Assembly: GCF_001442755.1 (NCBI RefSeq)
Contig: NZ_CP006369.1
Location: forward strand, 186,001-250,000
Direction: 5' to 3'
Length of the DNA: 64,000 nucleotides
Source: Aureimonas sp. AU20
GTDB taxonomy: Bacteria > Pseudomonadota > Alphaproteobacteria > Rhizobiales > Rhizobiaceae
In this document: piece by piece, positions 41,181 through 48,914 of the stretch
How the letters are laid out: every line of letters begins with the position of its first letter
Position numbering within the stretch: the first letter of the stretch is position 1
Notes under the pieces: model-generated
The model's database searches: none
What the model was told of the DNA's origin: nothing
Seen by the model: only the letters and a program-made list of their open reading frames with translations
Position numbers and translations under genes: made by a program

Positions 41181-44090
41181 ATGCGCGTGGTTCGGCCCAC
41201 CTCGGTTCGTGATGGCGCGATTGCGACGGTCACGTTCGATGGTCGCCCGCTGGCGGCCGTCCCGGGCGAGAGCGTCGCGGCCGCACTTGTGGCGGCGGGG
41301 ATCCGCGCGCAGTCGCAGGGGAGGGACGGAAGCTCGCGTGGCCATTATTGCGGCATGGGCGTCTGTCACGATTGTCTCGTAATGGTGGACGGTTCCGCCG
41401 GCCAGCGCGCTTGCCTGACCAAGATCGTGGATGGCCAGCGGATCGAGACTCAGCCCGCAAGGCCCGACCTGCTCGATCCCACGCTCGCCGATCTTGCGCA
41501 GCCGCCCATCGCCATACCCGAAGAAGCGGTCGATATGCTCGTTGTCGGTGCCGGTCCGGCGGGGCTGGCAGCGGCCGAGACGGCGGCCTCGCACGGCATC
41601 CGTGTCGTCGTGATCGACGAGCGTCCCGCCCCTGGGGGCCAGTACTTCAAACAAGGCGCGCACCCCGCGATAGGTGAGCCCGACCGTCAGATGCGCGAGG
41701 GCGCGCACCTCGTGTCTCGGGTGCGGGGCCTTGGGGTCGTCTTGCGGGAACAAACATTCGTATGGGGAGCCGAGCGCGATGCTGTGGGGCGCCTCGTGCT
41801 CGCGACGGTGGCGAACGGGCGCGCGGGCCGCATCGCCCCGCGCGTGCTCGTGGTCGCGACCGGCGCCTTCGAGACCCCGCTCGCCGTGCCGGGCTGGACG
41901 CTGCCGGGCGTGACCACGACAGGTGGCGCGCAAACGCTGATCCGCTCCTACGGCGTTCCGATCGGACACCGCGTTCTCGTCGCCGGCAACGGGCCGCTGA
42001 ACATCCAGGTCGCCCTGGAACTGAAGAAGGCGGGCGCGGACGTCGTCGCCGTGCTGGAACGGGCGCCGTCTCCCTCGTCCCGCCGCCGCGAGGCCACGCG
42101 GCTCATCGCGGCGCATCCCGCCTTGGCCTTGCGCGGCCTGGAGCAGATGGCGCGGCTGGCGCGCCAGCGGATCGAACTCCTTTGGGGCGCCAGCCTCCTT
42201 CGCATCGAAGGCGAGAGCCAAGTCGAGGCGGCGATCTTCTCCACGGCGGAGGGCGAGCGGCGCGTCGCTGTCGATGCGGTGGTCGTCGGCAACGGATTTG
42301 CGTCCGCCAACGAGCTTCCGCGGCTTCTCGGCTGCGCCCATCGCGAGGCGGACGGCCGCTTGGAAGTTGTGCGAGACGAGAACGGCGCGACATCGCTGGA
42401 GGACGTTTTCGTGGTGGGGGAAGCGGGCCGCTTCGCCGGTGCCCATGTGGCGATGGCGCAGGGACGGCTTGCAGCGCGCGAGATCGCCCGTCGTCAGAAC
42501 CTTGAGGGCGCGAAAGGGGACGAGCGGGCCGACCGGCGGCGACTGGCCCGCCACGAGCGCTTTCAGGCGGCCCTCTGGTCGCTGTTCGCGGCCGACGAAC
42601 CGTCTCGGCCCGCGCCGCAGACCCTCGCCTGTCGCTGCGAGGCGGTGAGCTTCGAGACGATCGAGCGCGCCCTGCGCGGGAGCGCCCATGGCGACATGGC
42701 GAGCCTGAAGCGGCTGACCCGCGCCGGAATGGGCCGTTGCCAAGGCCGGTATTGCGGACCGGTTCTTGCCCAACTCGCCGCCCGCGATCCACAGGCGCGG
42801 GCCGTCGCGCCCAAGCTCGCGGCCCAAATGCCCCTGCGGCCCGTGCCTTTGGCGGCGCTGGCGGTCGAGAAGCCCGAGTGGGGCGGCCATCGCCGCGCCC
42901 ATCTGCCGGACCGACCTGCTCCCCCCGGCGAGCGGTTGCCGCCGACCCAGGTCGGAACGTTGATCATCGGTGGCGGAATTGCCGGGCTGGCGACCGCCCT
43001 GTTCCTCGCCCGTGCCGGCGAGGACGTTGCGATCGCCGAGCGGAACGTGGCCAACTCGGGGGCGTCCGGCGGCAATGCGGGAAGCCTCCACGCTCAGCTT
43101 CTGTCCTTCGACTATGGCGCGCGCGCCGAAGCGGGCGGGGGGCCGGCGGCTCGCACGCTGCCGCTGCAGCGCGATTCCATCGACCTTTGGCGCAGCCTGG
43201 AGGCCGAACTCGGGCGCGATTTCGAGATCAAGGTCTCCGGCGGGTTGATGGTCGCGGAAACCGAGGAGCATCTGCGCTTTCTGGACGCCAAGACGGCCCT
43301 GGAGCGGGCGCAAGGGGTCCCGTCGCACGTGATCGGCGCGGCCGAGTTGCAGCTGATGGAGCCCGCCCTGTCGAGCCGCTTCCTGGGCGCCGCGTTTTGC
43401 CCGGCCGAAGGCAAGATCAACCCGCTCGTCGCGACCGAAGGCATTCTTGCGGCCGCGATCGCGGCAGGCGCCAAGCTTCTGGAGCGCACCGAGGTCTGCG
43501 CCATCTCGCGCGAGACGGACGGCTTCACCGTTCAAACGCAACGCGGGCCCGTGCGGGCCCGCCGGATCGTCAATGCCGCAGGCGCTTTCTCGTCTCGCAT
43601 CGGCGCCATGCTGGGACTCGACGTTCCCGTCTTCGGCGCGCCCCTTCAGATGGTGGTGACCGAGGCCGTCGCGCCCCTCGTTTCGTGCCTCGTCGCCCAT
43701 GCCGGGCGGCATCTGACGCTGAAGCAGGCCACCAACGGCAATGTCATCATCGGCGGCGGCTGGACGGCTGGTCTCGATCCCGTCGACCAGCATCCCCGTC
43801 CGCTGCTGGCCAGCCTGGAAGGCAATCTCTGGGTTGCGCAGCATGTCGTGCCGAGCTTGCGAAAGGCCCATGTGATCCGAAGCTGGGCCGCGATGAACAT
43901 CAATATAGACGGCGCGCCGATCCTCGGCGAGCACCCCGACGCTCCCGGGTTCTTCAACGCCGTAACCTCCAACGGCTACACGCTCGGACCCCTGGTCGGC
44001 CGCCTGACCGCCGATCTCGTGACCGGGCGTGCGCCGTCCCACGATATCGCTCCCTTTTCCGTCGCGCGCTTTTCGAGAGGCCGTCCATGA
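41181..44090 (+). CDS. Triple-fusion FAD/2Fe-2S amino acid oxidoreductase (HcnA-HcnB-HcnC-like)
   Basis: The 969-residue protein joins three modules normally made as separate subunits. Residues 1-95 form an HcnA-like 2Fe-2S domain with C57, C62, C65 and C78. Residues 118-540 are an HcnB/OoxA-like flavoprotein (FAD motif GAGPAG 123-128, second nucleotide motif near VLVAGNGPLN) with a BFD-type 2Fe-2S site (C484, C486, C520, C525). Residues 592-965 are a D-amino-acid-oxidase-like FAD domain (GGGIAG 597-602; NSGASGGNAGSLHAQ). Relatives are hydrogen cyanide synthase, opine oxidases and D-hydroxyproline dehydrogenase, which oxidise amino acids to imines. The next gene overlaps by ATGA. Confidence 0.9.
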   Translation: MRVVRPTSVRDGAIATVTFDGRPLAAVPGESVAAALVAAGIRAQSQGRDGSSRGHYCGMGVCHDCLVMVDGSAGQRACLTKIVDGQRIETQPARPDLLDPTLADLAQPPIAIPEEAVDMLVVGAGPAGLAAAETAASHGIRVVVIDERPAPGGQYFKQGAHPAIGEPDRQMREGAHLVSRVRGLGVVLREQTFVWGAERDAVGRLVLATVANGRAGRIAPRVLVVATGAFETPLAVPGWTLPGVTTTGGAQTLIRSYGVPIGHRVLVAGNGPLNIQVALELKKAGADVVAVLERAPSPSSRRREATRLIAAHPALALRGLEQMARLARQRIELLWGASLLRIEGESQVEAAIFSTAEGERRVAVDAVVVGNGFASANELPRLLGCAHREADGRLEVVRDENGATSLEDVFVVGEAGRFAGAHVAMAQGRLAAREIARRQNLEGAKGDERADRRRLARHERFQAALWSLFAADEPSRPAPQTLACRCEAVSFETIERALRGSAHGDMASLKRLTRAGMGRCQGRYCGPVLAQLAARDPQARAVAPKLAAQMPLRPVPLAALAVEKPEWGGHRRAHLPDRPAPPGERLPPTQVGTLIIGGGIAGLATALFLARAGEDVAIAERNVANSGASGGNAGSLHAQLLSFDYGARAEAGGGPAARTLPLQRDSIDLWRSLEAELGRDFEIKVSGGLMVAETEEHLRFLDAKTALERAQGVPSHVIGAAELQLMEPALSSRFLGAAFCPAEGKINPLVATEGILAAAIAAGAKLLERTEVCAISRETDGFTVQTQRGPVRARRIVNAAGAFSSRIGAMLGLDVPVFGAPLQMVVTEAVAPLVSCLVAHAGRHLTLKQATNGNVIIGGGWTAGLDPVDQHPRPLLASLEGNLWVAQHVVPSLRKAHVIRSWAAMNINIDGAPILGEHPDAPGFFNAVTSNGYTLGPLVGRLTADLVTGRAPSHDIAPFSVARFSRGRP

Positions 44091-44815
44091 TCGAGATCGA
44101 AGGCGTCACCAAATCCTTCGGGAAGTTCCAGGTTCTAAAGAACTGTTCCACGCGGGTGGATAAGGGCGAGGTCGTTGTCGTGTGCGGCCCCTCCGGCTCG
44201 GGCAAGTCGACCCTGATCAAATGCGTCAACGGGCTCGAGCCCTTCGACCAAGGGTCGATCCGTGTCCACGGGATCGAGGTGGGCGACCCGAAGACGGATC
44301 TGCCGGACCTTCGAACCCGCATCGGCATGGTTTTCCAGAACTTCGAGCTCTTCGCCCATCTGTCCATCATCGAGAACCTGACGATCGCTCAGGAAAAGGT
44401 GCTCCTGCGCAGCCCCGACGCGGCCAGACGCAAAGGGATGGCGCTGCTCGATCGCGTCGGCCTCGCGGACCATTACGCCAAATATCCCGCGCAGCTCTCC
44501 GGCGGCCAGCAGCAGCGCGTCGCCATCGCTCGCGCCTTGGCGATGGACCCGATGGCCATGCTCTTCGACGAGCCGACTTCGGCGCTGGACCCGGAAATGA
44601 TCGCCGAAGTGCTCGACGTGATGGTGGGCCTGGCGCGCGAGGGCATGACCATGATGTGCGTCACGCACGAAATGGGATTTGCCCGCAGCGTCGCCTCGCG
44701 CGTCATCTTCATAGACGGCGGTGAGATCATCGAGGATCGGCCGACCGAGTCGTTTTTCTCCGACGTCACCAACCCGAGGACGAAAAGCTTCCTCGGCAAG
44801 ATCCTGCGCCATTGA
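44087..44815 (+). CDS. Amino acid ABC transporter ATPase (GlnQ/HisP type)
   Basis: The 242-residue ATPase has Walker A GPSGSGKST, the Q-loop FQNFELFAHL, signature LSGGQQQRVAIARAL and Walker B MLFDEPTSALDPE. The start overlaps the oxidoreductase stop. It powers the single-permease importer at the beginning of the operon; placing an oxidoreductase between permease and ATPase genes shows that transport and catabolism are one unit. Confidence 0.94.
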   Translation: MIEIEGVTKSFGKFQVLKNCSTRVDKGEVVVVCGPSGSGKSTLIKCVNGLEPFDQGSIRVHGIEVGDPKTDLPDLRTRIGMVFQNFELFAHLSIIENLTIAQEKVLLRSPDAARRKGMALLDRVGLADHYAKYPAQLSGGQQQRVAIARALAMDPMAMLFDEPTSALDPEMIAEVLDVMVGLAREGMTMMCVTHEMGFARSVASRVIFIDGGEIIEDRPTESFFSDVTNPRTKSFLGKILRH

Positions 44816-44825
44816 GAGACGACCC

Positions 44826-46238
44826 ATGCTCGACCTGATCATTCGCGGCGGCACGCTCGCCACCGCCTCCGACGTCTTTGCCGCCGACCTTGGCATCCGC
44901 GACGGGCGCATCGTCCAGATCGGCGAGCGGCTCGGCGCCGCGGTGCGCGAGGTGGACGCCTCCGGCCGCTTCGTCCTGCCAGGGGGCATCGACAGCCATG
45001 TGCATCTGTCCCAGCCTTCGGGTGACGGCATCGTGATGGCCGACGATTTCGAGAGCGGCACGCGCTCGGCCCTGTTCGGCGGCAATACCTGCGTCCTGCC
45101 GTTCTGCCTGCCCCGAAAGGGGCAGCCTCTGCGAGAGGCGTTGAAGGATTACCACGCGCTTGCGGAAGGGCGCTGCTACACCGATCATTCCTTCCACCTG
45201 ATCCTGCCCGAGGTGAACGGCGCGATGATCGGGCAGGATCTGCCGGCCTTGGTTGCCGATGGCTATCCATCGTTCAAGGTGTTCATGACCTACGAGGGTC
45301 TGCGCCTGAACGACGCCGAGATCCTGCAAACGCTCGATTTCGCGCGCCGAACGGGCGCGACGGTCATGGTTCACTGCGAGAACGAGGACGCGATCCGCTA
45401 TCTCGTCGACCGGGCCGAAGCCGCAGGCGATCTGGCGCCCCGCTTCCATGCTTCGACGCGGCCCGTCGCGGTGGAGCGCGAAGCCACGCACCGGGCCCTT
45501 TCGCTGGCCGAGATCGTCGACACGCGCATCGTCATCGTCCACGTGTCGAACGAGCCGGCGATCGCCGAGATCCGCGCGGCGCGCGCCCGCGGCGTCAACG
45601 TCGTCGGGGAGACATGCCCGCAATATCTCGTGCTGACGGCCGCCGACCTCGATGGTTTGGATTGGGAAGGCGCGAAGTTCGTCTGCTCGCCGCCCCCGCG
45701 AGACACGGCGTCTCAGGTCGCATGCTGGAACGGCATCGAGACCGGCGTCTTCGACCTCTTCTCCTCCGATCACTGTCCCTTCCGCTACGATGACCCCACA
45801 GGCAAGCTCAACCCAAGGGCGCGCGAGGGATTTCGTCATATCCCGAACGGCATTCCGGGCGTCGAGACGCGGCTGCCGATTCTGTTCTCGGAAGGCGTGA
45901 TGAAGGGTCGGATCGACCTTCAACGCTTCGTCGCCTTGTCATCGACGAACCATGCCAAGACTTACGGACTGCCGACAAAGGGCTCGATCGCGGTCGGCAT
46001 GGATGCCGATATCGCGATCTGGGACCCGAACGAGACGCGCCCGATCCGCCACGCCGCGCTTCATGATGCCGCCGACTACAGCCCCTACGAGGGCCTGGAG
46101 ATAACGGGATGGCCGACCACGGTGATCCTCGGCGGAACGGTCATGATCGAGAACGGGGTGCTGGCGGGAAAGATGGGCGCCGGTCGCTATCGCCGCCGTC
46201 AGACCGCTGCTTCTCCAAATCGCGCCGGTCCGGTCTGA
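44826..46238 (+). CDS. Dihydropyrimidinase/hydantoinase-family cyclic amidohydrolase
   Basis: The 470-residue protein has the full binuclear metal centre of the amidohydrolase superfamily: H58 and H60 (GGIDSHVHL), the carboxylated K151 (FKVFMTYEG), H183 (VHCEN), H239 (VHVSNE) and D315 (SSDHCPF). It hydrolyses a cyclic ureide or amide such as dihydrouracil or a hydantoin. No beta-ureidopropionase or carbamoylase gene is present, so the natural substrate may differ. It follows the ATPase gene by 10 bp. Expressed with the DapA-like lyase and the fusion oxidase. Confidence 0.9.
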   Translation: MLDLIIRGGTLATASDVFAADLGIRDGRIVQIGERLGAAVREVDASGRFVLPGGIDSHVHLSQPSGDGIVMADDFESGTRSALFGGNTCVLPFCLPRKGQPLREALKDYHALAEGRCYTDHSFHLILPEVNGAMIGQDLPALVADGYPSFKVFMTYEGLRLNDAEILQTLDFARRTGATVMVHCENEDAIRYLVDRAEAAGDLAPRFHASTRPVAVEREATHRALSLAEIVDTRIVIVHVSNEPAIAEIRAARARGVNVVGETCPQYLVLTAADLDGLDWEGAKFVCSPPPRDTASQVACWNGIETGVFDLFSSDHCPFRYDDPTGKLNPRAREGFRHIPNGIPGVETRLPILFSEGVMKGRIDLQRFVALSSTNHAKTYGLPTKGSIAVGMDADIAIWDPNETRPIRHAALHDAADYSPYEGLEITGWPTTVILGGTVMIENGVLAGKMGAGRYRRRQTAASPNRAGPV

Positions 46239-46276
46239 ACGCCTTCCTCCCTCACTCACGTCCAAGGATAGATTCC

Positions 46277-46693
46277 ATGAGCGACATCATCGTCGAGATC
46301 GACGGCCATTCCTTTCCCGCCCGCTTCGAGGGGGCTGCTCCGAAGACCGTCGAGGCCTTTCGCAAGCTCCTTCCCTATAGCGAGCGCGTCATTCACGTGC
46401 GCTGGTCGGGCGAAGCCTGCTGGATCCCGCTCGGCAGCACCGACTTTGGCCTCGGCTATGAGAATGCCACGAGCCATCCTCATCCAGGCCAGATGATCCT
46501 CTACCCCGGTGGTGTCTCGGAGACCGAAATCCTTCTCGCCTATGGACCCGTCGCCTTCGCCTCCAAGGCAGGTCCGCTCGCCGGGAATCATTTCCTGACG
46601 ATCACGGATGGGCTCGACAAACTCGCCGAACTCGGACGCGGCACACTCTGGACCGGAGCCAAGGATATTCGCTTTCTCGCCTCCGAAGGGTAG
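46277..46693 (+). CDS. DUF3830 family protein (cyclophilin-like fold)
   Basis: The 138-residue protein matches DUF3830: AAPKTVEAFRKLLPYSERVIH, VRWSGEACWIPLG, and GQMILYPGGVSETEILLAYG. The fold is thought to be cyclophilin-like; the function is unknown. These genes recur next to amidohydrolases and amino acid importers, which suggests a part in processing the same cyclic substrate. Last gene of the operon, 38 bp after the dihydropyrimidinase gene. Confidence 0.85.
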   Translation: MSDIIVEIDGHSFPARFEGAAPKTVEAFRKLLPYSERVIHVRWSGEACWIPLGSTDFGLGYENATSHPHPGQMILYPGGVSETEILLAYGPVAFASKAGPLAGNHFLTITDGLDKLAELGRGTLWTGAKDIRFLASEG

Positions 46694-46824
46694 CGGACAG
46701 AGGGAGACATTGTCATCGCCTCGTCGAGATCGGGCAGGATGCCGAAAGGCATCTCTCAGGCGATTCCCACGCTCGTCAGCGTCCGTACCCCTTGGGGAAC
46801 CTCAGACAACCGAAAGCAGTTGTC

Positions 46825-46848
46825 ATTGGATACACTGCTATATCCAAT
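46825..46848. promoter_or_regulatory. Inverted repeat ahead of the alpha/beta hydrolase, candidate TetR operator
   Basis: ATTGGATA and TATCCAAT form a perfect 8-bp inverted repeat with an 8-bp spacer, ending 16 bp before the hydrolase ATG. Its AT-rich spacer could include the promoter -10. The nearby TetR-family gene at 48005 is the obvious candidate ligand. Confidence 0.55.
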
Positions 46849-46864
46849 CTTGGCGAGGATCGCG

Positions 46865-47701
46865 ATGACACTCCCTCCCACCCACGGCGTGGTAAAGCAT
46901 GTCGAAACCAGCGTCGGACAGCTGGCCTATCGCATCGACGGCGACGGCGAGCCGATGCTGCTTTGCCAGCGTTTCAAAGGTACGATCGACGATTGGGATC
47001 CGGCTTTCGTTGAAGCGCTGGTCGCGACCGGACGGCGTATAATTCGGTTCGACAATGCCGGCATCGGGCGGTCTAAGGGCACGACGCCTTCGTCCATGCC
47101 CGAGATGGCGGATGGGGCTCTCGCCTTTGCCGAAGCGCTTGCGCTGGACAGCTTCGATGTTCTCGGCTGGTCTCTCGGCGGCGAGGTCGCCCAGTGGATG
47201 GCCTTGAAGGCTCCCACCCGCGTCCGCAGCATGATCTTTGCAGGCACCAGCCCTGGCGCGATTAGCGAGGTTGCGCCCGATCCCGAGGTGGCGAGCGTCA
47301 AGGCGAAGCCGCAGCAGAACGAAGCGGACTTCCTCTACCTTTTCTTCGGCGACAGCGACGCAAGTCTGGCGGCGGGTAAGGCGAGTTTGGGCCGCGTCGC
47401 CGCCGTATCCGCCGGGCCCGCGGTGAGCGAAGCCGCGATCGCCGCGCAGCAGGCCGCGTCCAAGTCCTATGGTGCGGGTCCGGACGCCAGCCGTCCGAGA
47501 CTTGGCGAGATGGCGATGCCGATCCTCGTCGCGAACGGCAATCGTGACCGGATGCTGCCGCCGTTTGGCTCTTTCGTGATCGCCCGTGACGCGCCAAACG
47601 CCAAGCTCGTGCTCTACCCGGATGCAGGGCACGCTTTTCTGTTCCAGTATGTCGATGAGTTTGTGGCCGAGATCGACCGCTTCCTGCGCGCAATCGCTTG
47701 A
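46865..47701 (+). CDS. Alpha/beta hydrolase
   Basis: The 278-residue protein has the alpha/beta hydrolase fold: nucleophile S103 in GWSLGGEVAQ, the oxyanion region, a likely acid near NGNRDRMLP, and the catalytic histidine in DAGHAFLFQ. The start at 46865 follows GAGGAT and gives the family N-terminus; the frame open upstream is not supported. A TetR-family gene follows in the same direction, 303 bp on. Substrate unknown: an ester, lactone or haloperoxidase-type substrate. Confidence 0.87.
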   Translation: MTLPPTHGVVKHVETSVGQLAYRIDGDGEPMLLCQRFKGTIDDWDPAFVEALVATGRRIIRFDNAGIGRSKGTTPSSMPEMADGALAFAEALALDSFDVLGWSLGGEVAQWMALKAPTRVRSMIFAGTSPGAISEVAPDPEVASVKAKPQQNEADFLYLFFGDSDASLAAGKASLGRVAAVSAGPAVSEAAIAAQQAASKSYGAGPDASRPRLGEMAMPILVANGNRDRMLPPFGSFVIARDAPNAKLVLYPDAGHAFLFQYVDEFVAEIDRFLRAIA

Positions 47702-48004
47702 AAATCGCCTAACGAAACCTCTGGGCGGAGGAAGGTCGAGGGGTTTTCGTCGGGAGATTGAGCGAAGCCTGGGTGATGTTGGCGACAGGGCCAAGCATTC
47801 GCGACGAACTCCACGGTGGGAAGACGAAGGCCAGCCGACCCCACGAGGTTCTGCTAGTGCTTTAGGTCAGCGCCGGAGCATCGTCTCGTGCCTTCATTGA
47901 CAGGGCGCGGCGGATCACCATTGTCCGGTCGATGTCTTGGCCGAACTTCGTCCCCGCCGGTGCTCTGGCAAGGGCTGGCGCGAACCAACCCGGCGTTCTC
48001 TATC
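47702..48004. other. Gap between hydrolase and tetR genes
   Basis: No supported gene in these 303 bp. A TTGACA that could be a promoter -35 lies at about 47897-47902, some 100 bp before the tetR start. Nothing else recognised. Confidence 0.4.
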
Positions 48005-48643
48005 ATGCGCTATCCTCCTGATCAGAAGACGAGAACACGCCAGCTCATCGTCGAAACAGCCTCGCGCGTTCTGCGAAGGGATGGCATCGCTGCGACCGGC
48101 ATCGTCCCATTGATGCGCGAGCTCGGGATGACGCAGGGGGCGTTCTACAAGAACTTCGCCGATCGCGACGATCTCCTCGTCGCAGCTCTGACGTGGGCGT
48201 CAGAGGAGACCCGTGGCTTCATGGCAAGCTGGGCGGCGGCGGCCCGGGCGGATGGTATCGCGCCGATCGCGCGCATCATCGAAGAATATATCAGCAAGCG
48301 GCACCTCGATCATCCAGAGCGGGGATGCCTCGTCGCCGCATTATTGGGCGAGCTGTGGCGTCACTCGTCGGTGGTGCGCCGCTGCGCCGAAGAGCAGTGC
48401 CTGCACCTTTTCGACGATGTTGCGTCCTACCTCCCAACAGAACGACGTGAGGACGGCCGCGCCCTCTACTTGCTTATGGCTGGAACGATCTCGTCCGCTC
48501 GCTTGGCGAGTGACCGCGCCTCGCAGATCGCGACGCTTTCGGAAGGCCGGGAGGCGGCATCGAGATTGATCGAGATGATGTCGCCCCCGAAAGATCGGGC
48601 AGGATCGGATGGCTTGTCGGAACGCGATGGATCCGCGCGGTGA
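48005..48643 (+). CDS. TetR-family transcriptional regulator
   Basis: The 212-residue protein has the TetR DNA-binding head (TRQLIVETASRVLRRDGIAA; MRELGMTQGAFYKNFADRDDLL, residues about 9-58) and a helical C-terminal domain of the TetR_C subgroup (ERGCLVAALLGELWRH). The ATG at 48005 matches the family start. It probably controls the alpha/beta hydrolase upstream through the inverted repeat at 46825, and itself. The 271 bp after it (48644-48914) hold no gene I can support. Confidence 0.88.
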   Translation: MRYPPDQKTRTRQLIVETASRVLRRDGIAATGIVPLMRELGMTQGAFYKNFADRDDLLVAALTWASEETRGFMASWAAAARADGIAPIARIIEEYISKRHLDHPERGCLVAALLGELWRHSSVVRRCAEEQCLHLFDDVASYLPTERREDGRALYLLMAGTISSARLASDRASQIATLSEGREAASRLIEMMSPPKDRAGSDGLSERDGSAR

Positions 48644-48914
48644 GGGGGTGCCGAGCGCCTTCGTAGGCATGAACCTTGTTGTTGTGCTCGAATCAGACCG
48701 GCGGCCTGTCGATGACATGGCTTGCGTTCGGAAGGGCAGCGGATGTTTCGGAAGGGGTTAGGTCCGTTCGATGGTGGATAGCTTGGGCGGACGGTCGAGA
48801 CCCGATCCATCGCACGAGTGTTCCAGGTGTTCATCCGCTGAGAATGGAATGGAAGGGGATCATCGTGTCCCACTTTGCTATCCGAAACACGCCCAGCCAA
48901 ACCCTTCCGCAGCC

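Noticed and set aside
48644..48914. Possible mobile-element remnant after the tetR gene
   Set aside because: Some frames looked transposase-like at first glance, but I could not match any motif, start or inverted repeat.
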